DNA from: Faecalibacterium sp. I4-1-79
GTDB taxonomy: Bacteria; Bacillota; Clostridia; Oscillospirales; Ruminococcaceae
NCBI RefSeq assembly: GCF_023347235.1
Contig: NZ_CP094467.1
Span: 1,116,001-1,180,000 of the forward strand
DNA: 64,000 bases
Direction: 5' to 3'
Positions 56,364-64,000 of this stretch are shown here, one piece after another. Under the pieces are notes generated by a model, which saw only the letters and a program-made list of their open reading frames with translations, did not search any database and was not told the DNA's origin. Positions within the stretch are counted from its first letter, which is position 1; every line of letters begins with the position of its first letter. A program made the translations under genes and the position numbers.

Positions 56364-56392
56364 TTGACAGATCATTTGCAAAGTGATATGAT
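56364..56392 (+). promoter_or_regulatory. Consensus promoter of the SPFH gene
   Basis: TTGACA and TATGAT with a 17-bp spacer, 50 nt before the start codon. Confidence 0.88.
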
Positions 56393-56441
56393 TTTGATAT
56401 CACAAAGAAATGCTTCCGACCCTGATAAGGAGGAACCTGTT

Positions 56442-57479
56442 ATGGAAGAAAAAATTTTGAATACCCGCAAAAACGGCATGGCTATGCTGTTGCTCACGTT
56501 GCTGGGCTATGTGGTGGCCATCGCCCTGTTCATTTACAGCATCACTCTGCTGAATGCAGACCGGATGCTTCTGGGCGTGCCGCTGCTGATCTTGTCCATT
56601 GCGTATTGGATCGCGGGCATTTTCCTGTTCTGCGGTCTTAAGGTGTTAAAGCCGCAGGAGGCGTTGGTGCTCACCCTGTTTGGTGATTACATCGGCACCC
56701 TGAAGGGACAGGGCTTTTACTGGGTAAACCCCTTCTGTACCGCCGTCAACCCCGCCGCCGGCACCCGCCTGAGCCAGAGCGGAGATGTGAACAGCAAGGA
56801 GAACAGCGTGGCTGCGCTGTTTGGCAATAACGGCCAGAATGCTCAGATGACCGTCGAGTCCATGAGCAAAAAGATCTCCCTCAAGATGATGACCCTGAAC
56901 AACTCCCGCCAGAAGATCAACGATTGTCTGGGCAACCCGGTGGAGATCGGCATTGCGGTCATCTGGCGCGTGACCGATACCGCCAAGGCCGTGTTCAACG
57001 TGGATAACTATAAGGAATACCTCTCCCTGCAGTGCGACAGCGCCCTGCGCAACGTGGTGCGGGTGTACCCCTATGATGTTTCTCCCAACGTGGACACCAC
57101 CGGCGACGGCGTAGCCGACGAGGGCAGTCTGCGCGGCTCCTCCGAGGTAGTGGCTGCCCGCATCCGGGACGAGATCCAGAAGAACGTGGCCGAGGCCGGC
57201 ATCGAGGTGGTGGAAGCCCGCATCACCTATCTGGCCTATGCACCGGAGATCGCAGCGGTCATGCTGCAGCGCCAGCAGGCCAGTGCCATCATTGATGCCC
57301 GCAAGATGATCGTGGACGGCGCTGTGGGCATGGTGGAAATGGCGCTGGATCGTCTGAACGAGAACAAGGTAGTGGAACTGGACGATGAGCGTAAGGCGGC
57401 AATGGTGTCCAATCTGCTGGTGGTGCTGTGCGGCAACCGGGATGCCCAGCCCATCGTGAACAGCGGCAGCCTGTACTGA
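56442..57479 (+). CDS. SPFH/Band 7 membrane protein
   Basis: 345 residues from ATG 56442 (GGAGG about 8 nt upstream). Two N-terminal membrane helices (about 12-35 and 45-68) precede an SPFH domain ([50 protein letters not shown]) and a helical flotillin-like tail with [20 protein letters not shown]. Such proteins form membrane scaffolds. It is followed, with TGATG overlap, by an Arc-like protein, a recurring pairing in Firmicutes. Confidence 0.9.
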   Translation: MEEKILNTRKNGMAMLLLTLLGYVVAIALFIYSITLLNADRMLLGVPLLILSIAYWIAGIFLFCGLKVLKPQEALVLTLFGDYIGTLKGQGFYWVNPFCTAVNPAAGTRLSQSGDVNSKENSVAALFGNNGQNAQMTVESMSKKISLKMMTLNNSRQKINDCLGNPVEIGIAVIWRVTDTAKAVFNVDNYKEYLSLQCDSALRNVVRVYPYDVSPNVDTTGDGVADEGSLRGSSEVVAARIRDEIQKNVAEAGIEVVEARITYLAYAPEIAAVMLQRQQASAIIDARKMIVDGAVGMVEMALDRLNENKVVELDDERKAAMVSNLLVVLCGNRDAQPIVNSGSLY

Positions 57480-57679
57480 TGGCCGAGCCGAAAAAACAGG
57501 TGCCCCTGCGCCTGAACGCCAAACTCTACGATGCCCTTGCCGCTTGGGCAGAGGATGACTTCCGCTCGGTGAACGGACAGATCGAATATCTGCTTACCGA
57601 GTGCGTGCGTCAGCGCAAAAAGAACGGGAAATATGTCTCAGACCAGTTGGACGTCCCGCCGGAGCTGGATCTCCATTAA
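57479..57679 (+). CDS. Arc-like ribbon-helix-helix protein paired with the SPFH gene
   Basis: 66 residues from ATG 57479 overlapping the SPFH stop. [20 protein letters not shown] and [19 protein letters not shown] form an Arc-type ribbon-helix-helix. It may regulate its own operon; it could also be a protein-binding adaptor of the SPFH scaffold, which is inference. Confidence 0.8.
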   Translation: MAEPKKQVPLRLNAKLYDALAAWAEDDFRSVNGQIEYLLTECVRQRKKNGKYVSDQLDVPPELDLH

Positions 57680-57710
57680 GACACCCGCGGTAAACGTAAA
57701 TTATGAAATA

Positions 57711-57750
57711 AGGCCGCTGCACAAAACCGGTGCGGCGGCCTGTTGTTTGT
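57711..57750 (+). terminator. Terminator of the SPFH operon
   Basis: AGGCCGC with TGCAC pairing with GTGC and GCGGCCT, then GTTGTTTGT. The remaining part of the 338-bp gap up to 58017 holds the next promoter and otherwise nothing I can identify. Confidence 0.65.
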
Positions 57751-57944
57751 CAGGGAAAGGCGGTGCTTTCCGGCGGGAAAGGGAACAAATAAAGGCCAAT
57801 TTGATAGATCAGTTGATCGTACAATGCTCCGGTATTTCGTCGGAAAAAGCGACCAAAGTCGCAAAAAAGTCTTGAAGATATAGAAGAAGATGGACAAATA
57901 TCTGGGCGAAAACGTTTCTTTTTTGGATTTTTCCGGAAAATAAC

Positions 57945-57973
57945 TTGCCTAAAAGTTTGCGGCGTGCTAAACT
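57945..57973 (+). promoter_or_regulatory. Promoter of the response regulator gene
   Basis: TTGCCT and TAAACT with a 17-bp spacer, 44 nt before the ATG at 58018. Confidence 0.6.
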
Positions 57974-58017
57974 AACAGCGGGGAATTGTTTTGCGTAAGC
58001 AGACAGGGGGTGAAGCT

Positions 58018-58863
58018 ATGAAAATACTGGTCGTGGATGACGGTCAGCTTGCGATCAATTCGCTGATCCGTATCCTGTGCCGGGTGGCACCGGACTGTGA
58101 TTATATCAGTGCCATGACGACCGACGATGCCCTGACGTGGATGCGGCAGGGCCCGATGGATGCTGCCTTTTTGAACTTGGAAATGCCGGGGATGAATGGC
58201 CTTGCCCTTGCCCGCATGATCCAGAAATTGCAGCCCCGCTGCAATATCATCGTGGTCACCGAGCATCCGGAGTATGCGCTGGAAGCATTGCAGATCTTCG
58301 TCAGCGGTTTTCTGCTCAAGCCCGCCAACGAGGCCGATGTGCGCAATGTGCTGGAAAACCTGCGTTACCCGCCGGAGACTGCGCCGGTGGGCATCAAGAT
58401 CCAGTGTTTCGGCAATTTCGAGATCTTTGTGGGCGGACGTCCGCTCTCCTTCAAGCGCAGTAAGAGCAAGGAGCTGCTGGCCTACCTTGTGGACCGCAAC
58501 GGTGCCACCTGCACCAACGGCGAGATGCTGGCTATTTTGTGGGAAGATAAGCCCGATACCGCCTCGCTGCACAGCCATCTGCGCAATTTGATCTTTGACC
58601 TCAGCCATACGCTGGAGGATGCAGGGGTCAACGGGCTGCTGGTACGCGGCCGCAGCACGCTGGCGCTGGATACCAGCAAGGTGGATTGCGACTATTATAA
58701 CTTCCTGCGGGGAGACCGCTCGGCCTTCAACTCCTACCGGGGCGAGTATATGACCCAGTACTCTTGGGCAGAGGTCACCCGTTCGGCGCTGCGCCAGCAG
58801 GCCGCAGCTACGCCCAAAAGCGGGTCGATCCCAAGCTATTACGTCCCGCCCACGGGCTTTTAA
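58018..58863 (+). CDS. SARP-type response regulator with degenerate receiver
   Basis: 281 residues from ATG 58018 (GGGGGTG 5 nt upstream). Residues 1-115 are a receiver domain: acidic pair in LVVDD, Thr in VVTEH and Lys in LLKPAN are present, but the phospho-acceptor position is Asn53 in AAFLNLEMPG, where Asp is expected. Residues about 125-220 form a winged helix of the AfsR/SARP or OmpR class (FGNFEIFVGGRPLSFKRSKS, LLAYLVDRNGATCTNGEMLA), with the region to the end resembling BTAD. No sensor kinase is adjacent. It probably acts without phosphorylation. Confidence 0.85.
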   Translation: MKILVVDDGQLAINSLIRILCRVAPDCDYISAMTTDDALTWMRQGPMDAAFLNLEMPGMNGLALARMIQKLQPRCNIIVVTEHPEYALEALQIFVSGFLLKPANEADVRNVLENLRYPPETAPVGIKIQCFGNFEIFVGGRPLSFKRSKSKELLAYLVDRNGATCTNGEMLAILWEDKPDTASLHSHLRNLIFDLSHTLEDAGVNGLLVRGRSTLALDTSKVDCDYYNFLRGDRSAFNSYRGEYMTQYSWAEVTRSALRQQAAATPKSGSIPSYYVPPTGF

Positions 58864-58878
58864 AACTGCATAAAACAC

Positions 58879-58917
58879 AAAAGGCTGTTGCGCGATGATG
58901 CGCAGTAGCCTTTTTTC
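58879..58917 (+). terminator. Terminator of the response regulator gene
   Basis: AAAAGGCT/AGCCTTTT outer stem with an inner TTGCGC/GCGCAG pair and TTTTTTCC. Confidence 0.85.
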
Positions 58918-58984
58918 CTTTTATGGGTTTGAAAGTGGGGTAAGGGAATGCCCGCAGGCGTGCTGTTATCCTATAATAAATTGC

Positions 58985-59455
58985 TTAAAATCGCTCCAAT
59001 TCCAGCAGATATTCCTTGATCTCCAGTCCCTCGGCGTAGCCGGTCAGACTGCCGTCTGCGCCGATGACCCGGTGGCAGGGCACCACGATGCAAAGTGGGT
59101 TGCGGTGGCAGGCGCTGCCTACGGCGCGGCTGGCCTTGGGTTTGCCCAGCGCCGCCGCCAGCTGTCCGTAGGTGCGCACCTCCCCGTAGGGAATCTTGCG
59201 CAGCTGCGCCCATACCGCCTGCTGAAAGGGCGTGCCTTTTGCCGCCAGCGGCAGGTCGAACTCCCGGCGCACCCCGGCAAAATATTCGTTCAGCTGCTCC
59301 TCGGCCTCCTGTAACAGGGGCGTTTCCACCACCCTGCGGGGCAGCGGTTCCAGCTCCGGTGCGCCGTCCGGGCAAAAATGTACCCCGCACAGAGCGTCGT
59401 TCTCCTCCTCTAAACAGATGGCACCAAGAATGCTGTTGATGTACCAGACGTTCAA
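58985..59455 (-). CDS. ogt: Methylated-DNA--[protein]-cysteine S-methyltransferase
   Basis: 156 residues from a TTG start (GGAAGAGG about 6 nt upstream). The active-site motif is IVVPCHRVI with the acceptor Cys; VRTYGQLAAALGKPKASRAV is the helix-turn-helix and GYAEGLEIKEYLLELE the C-terminal helix. It removes O6-methylguanine damage by suicide transfer. It is the only minus-strand gene between 54870 and 62640. Confidence 0.93.
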   Translation of the reverse strand: MNVWYINSILGAICLEEENDALCGVHFCPDGAPELEPLPRRVVETPLLQEAEEQLNEYFAGVRREFDLPLAAKGTPFQQAVWAQLRKIPYGEVRTYGQLAAALGKPKASRAVGSACHRNPLCIVVPCHRVIGADGSLTGYAEGLEIKEYLLELERF

Positions 59456-59542
59456 AACCGGCCTCTTCCTTTCCTGTAAGAATGTGCTATACTGGTACTA
59501 TCTTAACACAAAAGCTTCCATGAGGAAAGGGGCGTTTCAACT

Positions 59543-60265
59543 ATGGTCAAGGCACTGGAAGATATCATTGCAAAAAGCAGCAGCATCGTCTTTTTCGGCG
59601 GCGCGGGCGTTTCTACAGAAAGCGGTATCCCGGATTTCCGCAGCGTGGACGGGCTGTACCACCAGAAATACGACTACCCGCCCGAAACCATCCTCAGCCA
59701 TACCTTCTGGGAGGAAAACCCGGAGGAGTTTTACCGTTTTTACCGCGATAAGCTGATCGTAAAGGGTGCAAAACCCAACGCTGCCCATCTGCGGCTGGCA
59801 AAACTGGAACAGCAGGGTAAGCTGCGGGCGGTGGTCACCCAGAACATTGACGGGCTGCATCAGGCGGCGGGCAGCAAAACGGTGTACGAGCTGCACGGCA
59901 GCACCCTGCGCAACTACTGCACCCGCTGCGGTAAGTTTTACGATGTGGATTTTATCGCAAACAGCACCGGCGTGCCCCGCTGCACCGAGTGCGGCGGCAT
60001 CGTAAAGCCGGACGTGGTGCTTTACGAGGAGGGCTTGGACGAGGAGGTGCTGTCCGGCGCAGTGGATGCCATCCGCCATGCCGATACCCTTATCATCGGC
60101 GGCACCAGTCTGGTGGTGTACCCCGCCGCCGGGCTCATCCGGTACTTCCGGGGCGACAATTTGGTGGTCATCAATATGCAGCCCACCGGGGCTGATGCCT
60201 CTGCTGACCTGTGCATTGCAAAACCCATCGGGCAGGTGCTGAGCGAGGACATTTCGCTGGACTGA
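59543..60265 (+). CDS. cobB: NAD-dependent protein deacetylase (sirtuin, CobB type)
   Basis: 240 residues, typical length of bacterial sirtuins. NAD-binding motifs FFGGAGVSTESGIPDFRS and VTQNIDGLHQAAGS (catalytic His in ELHGS follows), Cys4 zinc site (CTRCG and CTECGG) and KPDVVLYEEGLDEE, GGTSLVVYPAAGLI. It deacylates lysines using NAD. A TATACT -10 box lies at about 59490. No substrate is indicated by context. Confidence 0.93.
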   Translation: MVKALEDIIAKSSSIVFFGGAGVSTESGIPDFRSVDGLYHQKYDYPPETILSHTFWEENPEEFYRFYRDKLIVKGAKPNAAHLRLAKLEQQGKLRAVVTQNIDGLHQAAGSKTVYELHGSTLRNYCTRCGKFYDVDFIANSTGVPRCTECGGIVKPDVVLYEEGLDEEVLSGAVDAIRHADTLIIGGTSLVVYPAAGLIRYFRGDNLVVINMQPTGADASADLCIAKPIGQVLSEDISLD

Positions 60266-60356
60266 TTTTTGCACTGTAAGGCGCGCTGTTTCGCGCCGGT
60301 TTGCACGCGGTTTTCCGTATGCTGATGGAAAGAACATCAGAACGGAGGAACTGCAA

Positions 60357-60986
60357 ATGATCCAGGTATGCGACCCGCCGCGTCAGCGGCAGGTGCGGCG
60401 GCTTTCCGCCGAAGAATTTTTTACATTGGTGCGCTGCGGCGGGGCGGGGTTCTACCGTCCCCGTACCGAGGTGCTACGGATGCTGACCGCAGGCGAGGCG
60501 TGGGGGACAGCCGGGGCGGCGCTGCTGGTGCTGCCCCTTACCGCCGATACCGCCGCCGCAGCAGCACTGCGCAGCTGGCTTGGACGCAGGCAGCTGGAAG
60601 GCGGTTGTCTGCTCACTCCGCTGGTGCGTACCGGCGAGGAGCTGCCCGCCCGGCTGGTGGAAATTGCCGCCGCCCGGGCAGACCGGCTGCGCCGCAAGGG
60701 TACGGCATGGGCAGTGGTGGAGTGCACCGAAACGGCGGCAGCACTGTTGCCGCTGTATTTCCGGCAGGGCTTCGGACTGCGGGCGCTGCGCCCGCTGGAA
60801 AGCCTTGCGCCCTGCTTTTTGCTGTGCACCGGCTGCGTGCCCGTTCGCACTGCGCCGGTGTGGGTGCCGCTGGAGGACAGGGTACAGCTGGCGCTGCTGC
60901 TGGCAAAGGGCTATGCTGCACTGGACAGCCGCCCCTACGGCGGCAGTCTTGCACTGGCGCTTTATCCGCTGAAAGAAACGGAATGA
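60357..60986 (+). CDS. GNAT-like protein of unknown function
   Basis: 209 residues, Ala/Leu/Arg rich, with GGAGG about 7 nt before the ATG. The centre (ARADRLRRKGTAWAVVECTE and ALLPLYFRQGFGLRALRPLE) has the beta-alpha pattern with the Y-x-x-x-G-F signature seen at the C-terminal part of GNAT acetyltransferases, but no clear acetyl-CoA loop (Q/RxxGxG/A). It is upstream of the dehydrogenase, 27 nt apart, so likely same operon. Function uncertain. Confidence 0.6.
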   Translation: MIQVCDPPRQRQVRRLSAEEFFTLVRCGGAGFYRPRTEVLRMLTAGEAWGTAGAALLVLPLTADTAAAAALRSWLGRRQLEGGCLLTPLVRTGEELPARLVEIAAARADRLRRKGTAWAVVECTETAAALLPLYFRQGFGLRALRPLESLAPCFLLCTGCVPVRTAPVWVPLEDRVQLALLLAKGYAALDSRPYGGSLALALYPLKETE

Positions 60987-61013
60987 CGTAAACCAGAGAG
61001 GGAATGAGAAATT

Positions 61014-61976
61014 ATGAAGGCAGTGATTCTGGAAAGCTATGTGATGGAAGAAGGGGACTTGGACTGGTCCGGGGTAAAGGCACTGGTGCCGGACACCACC
61101 AGCTATGTGCGCACCGACTACACCGATATTGCGCCCCGCATCGGGGATGCAGAGCTGGTGCTCATCAACAAGTGCCGCATTGACGAGGCAGTGCTGGCGC
61201 AGTGCCCGAACCTCAAGTGGGTGGGCATCATCGCCACCGGCACGGATAATATCGACCTTGATGCCTGCCGCCGCCATGGGGTGGCAGTAGCCAACGTGCC
61301 GGGGTATTCTACTTACAGCGTGGCGCAGATGACCTTCAGCCTGCTGCTGGCCATCTGCCAGTGCGCCCAGCGGTACGACCGGGCGGTAAAGGCCGGGTAC
61401 TGGCAGCTGGGCATCCCGGCAGAATATGGTCTGCTGCCGCAGGTGGAGCTGCTGGGCAAGACCTTTGGCATCTACGGCTACGGCAGCATCGGCCGCCAGA
61501 CCGCCCGCATTGCAAAAGCCTTTGGCATGGAGGTGCTGGTGTGCACCCGCACGGTGCGCCCGGAGTATGCCGCCGATGGGGTGGAGTTTGTGGACTTTGA
61601 CACCCTGCTTGCCCGCAGCGATGTGCTCAGCCTGCACTGCCCGGCCACCCCGGAAACCCGCGGGCTGATAAGCCGGGAAGCCCTTGCAAAAATGAAGCCC
61701 GGTGCCATTCTGCTGAACACTGCCCGGGGCGCACTGGTGGACGAAGAAGCCGTGGCTGATGCGCTGGAAAGCGGGAAGCTTGCCTTTTACGGCGCCGATG
61801 CCTTTGCCACTGAGCCGCTGCCGCCCCAAAGCCGTTTGCGCAGTCTGCCGGGCGCGGTGCTCACCCCGCATATCGCGTGGACTACCAAGGAGGCTTTGCA
61901 GCGGCTGATGGACATCACCACCGACAACCTGCGCAGCTTTCTGGTCGGGAAAGGCGAGAATATCGTCAACCCTTGA
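61014..61976 (+). CDS. D-isomer-specific 2-hydroxyacid dehydrogenase
   Basis: 320 residues. The NAD-binding Rossmann motif is GIYGYGSIGRQTARIA; catalytic Arg lies in ILLNTARGALVDEEAV, Glu in DAFATEPLPPQ and His in LTPHIAWTTKEA, as in glycerate and hydroxypyruvate dehydrogenases. It reduces a 2-keto acid to the D-2-hydroxy acid or the reverse. Substrate not certain; hydroxypyruvate/glycerate is plausible given the glycerate kinase in the same region. Confidence 0.9.
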   Translation: MKAVILESYVMEEGDLDWSGVKALVPDTTSYVRTDYTDIAPRIGDAELVLINKCRIDEAVLAQCPNLKWVGIIATGTDNIDLDACRRHGVAVANVPGYSTYSVAQMTFSLLLAICQCAQRYDRAVKAGYWQLGIPAEYGLLPQVELLGKTFGIYGYGSIGRQTARIAKAFGMEVLVCTRTVRPEYAADGVEFVDFDTLLARSDVLSLHCPATPETRGLISREALAKMKPGAILLNTARGALVDEEAVADALESGKLAFYGADAFATEPLPPQSRLRSLPGAVLTPHIAWTTKEALQRLMDITTDNLRSFLVGKGENIVNP

Positions 61977-62001
61977 TTTTGGCAGGGCACTGCACTATAC
62001 T
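61973..62001 (+). promoter_or_regulatory. Promoter of the flavodoxin gene
   Basis: TTGATT and TATACT with a 17-bp spacer, 100 nt before the flavodoxin ATG; the -35 box overlaps the dehydrogenase stop. Confidence 0.75.
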
Positions 62002-62100
62002 CTTCCATGATTTCAGGCTCTCACGGCAAAGAAACTGCCGTAAAATAACGTATGCACAAGAGCATCCGGCAGCTTTGCCGCTGCTCTGAGGGAGGTAAAA

Positions 62101-62592
62101 ATGAGCTACGCCATCGTATTCAGCAGCAAAACCGGCAACACCGCACTGCTGGCACAGACCCTGCAGGAGCAGCTGCCACAGGCAGACTGCTGCTATTTCG
62201 GCGCACCGGACGCTGCCGCATTGGCAGCAGATACCCTGTATGTGGGTTTCTGGACGGACAAGGGCAAGGCCGATGCCGACACGCTGGATTTTTTGAAGCA
62301 GCTGCGCGGCAAGCGGGTGTTTCTGTTTGGCACCGCAGGCTTTGGCGGCAGTGCGCCCTACTTTGAAAAGATCCTTGCCGCCACCCGGAAGGCGCTGGAC
62401 GGGAGCAATACCGTCATCGGCAGTTTTATGTGTCAGGGCAAGATGCCGGTATCCGTCCGGCAGCGTTACGAGGCCATGAAGGCAAAGCCTTTGCACATCC
62501 CCAATCTGGACGCCCTGATCGAAAACTTCGACAAGGCGCTCTCCCACCCGGATGCCGCAGATCTGGAACAGCTGAAACAGGCTGTAAAATAA
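62101..62592 (+). CDS. Flavodoxin-family protein (BilS-like)
   Basis: 163 residues. The FMN phosphate loop is FSSKTGNTALLAQ; DTLYVGFWTDKGKADADTLD and VFLFGTAGFGGSAPYFEKIL follow. This GKADADT/GFWTDKG variant resembles the flavodoxin associated with bilirubin reductase (BilS), though no bilirubin reductase gene is in the window. GGAGG lies 5 nt before ATG. Confidence 0.85.
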   Translation: MSYAIVFSSKTGNTALLAQTLQEQLPQADCCYFGAPDAAALAADTLYVGFWTDKGKADADTLDFLKQLRGKRVFLFGTAGFGGSAPYFEKILAATRKALDGSNTVIGSFMCQGKMPVSVRQRYEAMKAKPLHIPNLDALIENFDKALSHPDAADLEQLKQAVK

Positions 62593-62595
62593 GTG

Positions 62596-62637
62596 AAAAA
62601 GAGCGACCGCACATGGTTTTGTGCGGCCGCTTTTTCT
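62596..62637. terminator. Bidirectional terminator between flavodoxin and peptidase genes
   Basis: AGCG-A-CCGCAC pairs with GTGCGG-C-CGCT, T-rich on both sides (TTTTTC right, CTTTTTC left). Confidence 0.85.
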
Positions 62638-62651
62638 GTATGGGACAAACG

Positions 62652-63344
62652 CTAGTCAATGGTGGTTTTGGTGCGTCCGATGCCGATGACGGCGGTGGAA
62701 ATCTTTTTCCAGCTGTCGCAGCCGCACACGCCGTCCACCCGCAGGCTGGTGCGCTTCTGGTAGCCCCGCAGCGCCTGTTCGGTGCGGGCACCAAAGATGC
62801 CGTCGATACGGCTGCCGGTCTGGTAGCCAAGGGTGGAAAGTGCGTCCTGCAAGATCATGACATAGCAGCCCCGGCTGCCCCGGCGCAGGGTGGGGTAACC
62901 GGCGGTGGTGCCGCTGCATGCCGGGGTGCCGTAGCGGCGGTCAAAGTGCACCCATGTGGGGGTCTGGCTCAGCGGCTCCACATAGCCCCATGCGCCGGTA
63001 GCGCGGGCGGCGTTGTAAATGGCGGTGCGCTGGCGCTGGTCAAGGCTTTGCCCTACGTCAAACGCTACCCCTGCATAGTGCTGGCTGCGGGTGCCGTGAC
63101 CGCCCTCCCAGATGCGGCGGAAGGCATACCCCACCGGGATGCCCCTGCCGTATTTGCGGCGGGTCAGGTTCCACGCTTCCATAGCGGCAATGGTGGTCCA
63201 CAGGGTAGGGCTGGCCGATTTTCCCCGGAACTCCCGCAGCCGCAGGGTGGTCAGGGTGCTGTAAGGCATGGGGTCGTTCTCGTTCAGGTTTGCGTAGGTG
63301 TACACCTTGTTTTCGTAGGCGTCATAGATCAAAAGGCGTGCCAT
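62652..63344 (-). CDS. Peptidase M15A-like domain with peptidoglycan-binding domain
   Basis: 230 residues. The N-terminal region has RSQHYAGVAFDVG and WVHFDRRY, the two metal-binding motifs (HxxxxxxD and HxD-like) of D-Ala-D-Ala carboxypeptidase/M15A or phage endolysin-type enzymes. The C-terminal 70 residues are a PG_binding_1 repeat (YPTLRRGSRGCYVMILQDAL, GIFGARTEQALRGYQKR). No signal peptide is evident, so it may act in spore or mother-cell wall work or be exported by another path. It follows the upstream partial gene by 3 nt and shares its peptidoglycan-binding type. Confidence 0.82.
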   Translation of the reverse strand: MARLLIYDAYENKVYTYANLNENDPMPYSTLTTLRLREFRGKSASPTLWTTIAAMEAWNLTRRKYGRGIPVGYAFRRIWEGGHGTRSQHYAGVAFDVGQSLDQRQRTAIYNAARATGAWGYVEPLSQTPTWVHFDRRYGTPACSGTTAGYPTLRRGSRGCYVMILQDALSTLGYQTGSRIDGIFGARTEQALRGYQKRTSLRVDGVCGCDSWKKISTAVIGIGRTKTTID

Positions 63345-63347
63345 CCC

Positions 63348-64000
63348 TCATTCCTCCTTCTCGCAGCCGTAGGGGTCGGTGCACTGAGCTTGCAAAGCGT
63401 GCCATGTTTCCCGGTACACGATGCCGTTTACCGGGTGCAGCCCCGCCTGCTGCTGGACAGCCCGCACGGCGGCAGCGTCTGCCGCGCCAAAGCGGTTGTT
63501 ATCGGCCACATAGCCCTCGCCGCAGGAAAGTTGCGCCCGGCGGTTGAGCCAGTACTCCACCTGCCCCACTTCTTGCCCGGCGCTGCCCTCAGCGATAGCA
63601 CGCCCCGGGTAAGCAGTGCTGGGCGTGGTGCCCCGGTCGGGGTTCGGGGCATGAGCGGCCAGCTGCAAGCTCAGCGCTTCCACCGCCGTCCATGTGTCAG
63701 CATCTGCAATGCCGGTCTGCTCCAGCCCTAATAGCTGCTGGGCGCTGCGGGTGGCGGCGGCAGTCTCGTCGGTATAACGGTCGGCAAGGGGCGGAGCTTC
63801 CACGCTGGAAAAATAATAGGCGATGCGCTGCAAAAGCAGATTGTAGTACAGCACGGTCTCGCCGCTGCTGCCCACTGTCAGCGGCGTGCCGGGGTAGGGC
63901 AGACGCTTTAAGGTGACCACCGGGCCGGAGGAGCGCAGCTGGCTGGCGCGGCCGTAGAGGGAGTTCCATGTGGTGCGCCCCACTATGCCGTCCACGGTAA
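63348..64000 (-). CDS. Peptidoglycan-binding repeat protein, 5' truncated by window edge
   Basis: At least 217 residues; the frame is open to the window end, so the start is not visible. Three PG_binding_1-like units can be seen (DGIVGRTTWNSLYGRA; YTDETAAATRSAQQLLGLEQ with DADTWTAVEAL; FGAADAAAVRAVQQQAGLH with YRETWHALQA). Such repeats anchor proteins to cell-wall peptidoglycan. It is the upstream gene of the M15A-like gene in the same operon. Confidence 0.8.
   Translation of the reverse strand, partial: TVDGIVGRTTWNSLYGRASQLRSSGPVVTLKRLPYPGTPLTVGSSGETVLYYNLLLQRIAYYFSSVEAPPLADRYTDETAAATRSAQQLLGLEQTGIADADTWTAVEALSLQLAAHAPNPDRGTTPSTAYPGRAIAEGSAGQEVGQVEYWLNRRAQLSCGEGYVADNNRFGAADAAAVRAVQQQAGLHPVNGIVYRETWHALQAQCTDPYGCEKEE

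Noticed and set aside
1-64000. CRISPR arrays, rRNA genes, prophage structural genes or antibiotic resistance genes
   Set aside because: I saw no regularly spaced repeats, no rRNA sequence (the boxA-like motif is isolated), no capsid or tail genes and no recognisable resistance gene.

Overview
The window looks like chromosome of a fairly G+C-rich gut Firmicute of the Oscillospiraceae/Ruminococcaceae (Faecalibacterium-like). This is inferred from the SLH-domain surface protein, a ComF protein in an envelope operon, a flavin-based fumarate reductase, the strong AGGAGG-type ribosome sites and the kind of mobile element present; no rRNA or marker gene confirms it. The chromosomal genes are at 1-8880 and 54870-64000. 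Between them lies a complete integrative and conjugative element (ICE) of about 46 kb in the 3' end of a tRNA-Pro(GGG) gene, bounded by a perfect 46-bp direct repeat (8835-8880 and 54824-54869).

Left chromosome (1-8880): the 3' part of a flavocytochrome c-type fumarate reductase with a NusG_II-domain membrane protein; a MacA/MacB-like efflux operon (adaptor, ATPase, permease) that continues into an SLH-domain surface protein and a ComF phosphoribosyltransferase; then tRNA-Pro with a consensus promoter.

ICE, left to right: integrase and excisionase; a ParB-like DUF6551 protein and a MazF/PemK-like protein; a regulatory block (sigma-like factor, 54-aa zinc ribbon, divergent XRE repressor) whose leftward transcript carries a series of intrinsic terminators, an SD-sequestering hairpin and a boxA-like sequence; a cargo island of two YbtPQ/IrtAB-like ABC proteins, an ECF transporter (double ATPase, T and S subunits) and an AraC regulator, with a shared operator-like dyad at two promoters; a candidate oriT; relaxase, CD1845-like protein, MobC and a 2,522-aa methylase/SNF2 helicase with a tnpV-like gene overprinted inside it; NUDIX, TTRAP, YodL and LPD16-like proteins, topoisomerase III; a Tn1549/CTn-type type IV secretion set (DUF4366, DUF4315, NlpC/P60, VirB4, PrgI, VirB6-like, Maff2, VirD4, PcfB); a DUF3990 toxin-antitoxin pair; and a parB-parA-repA block at the right end. 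Nearly all ICE genes read leftward (minus strand).

An IS110-family element sits between parA and parB. Its left end folds like a bridge RNA, and removing the IS in silico lengthens an interrupted inverted repeat from 12 to 14 bp, which fixes the insertion point within 3 bp. Other unusual features are: a hairpin plus (G)TACATA element found 4-27 nt after six ICE stop codons; a 15-aa leader peptide overlapping the repA start; and a topoisomerase III frame with no normal start codon at its expected start.

Right chromosome (54870-64000): the displaced tRNA terminator, glycerate 2-kinase, SPFH protein with an Arc-like partner, a response regulator whose receiver has Asn in place of the phospho-acceptor Asp, Ogt, sirtuin, a GNAT-like protein, a D-2-hydroxyacid dehydrogenase, a flavodoxin and two peptidoglycan-binding proteins, the last cut by the window edge.
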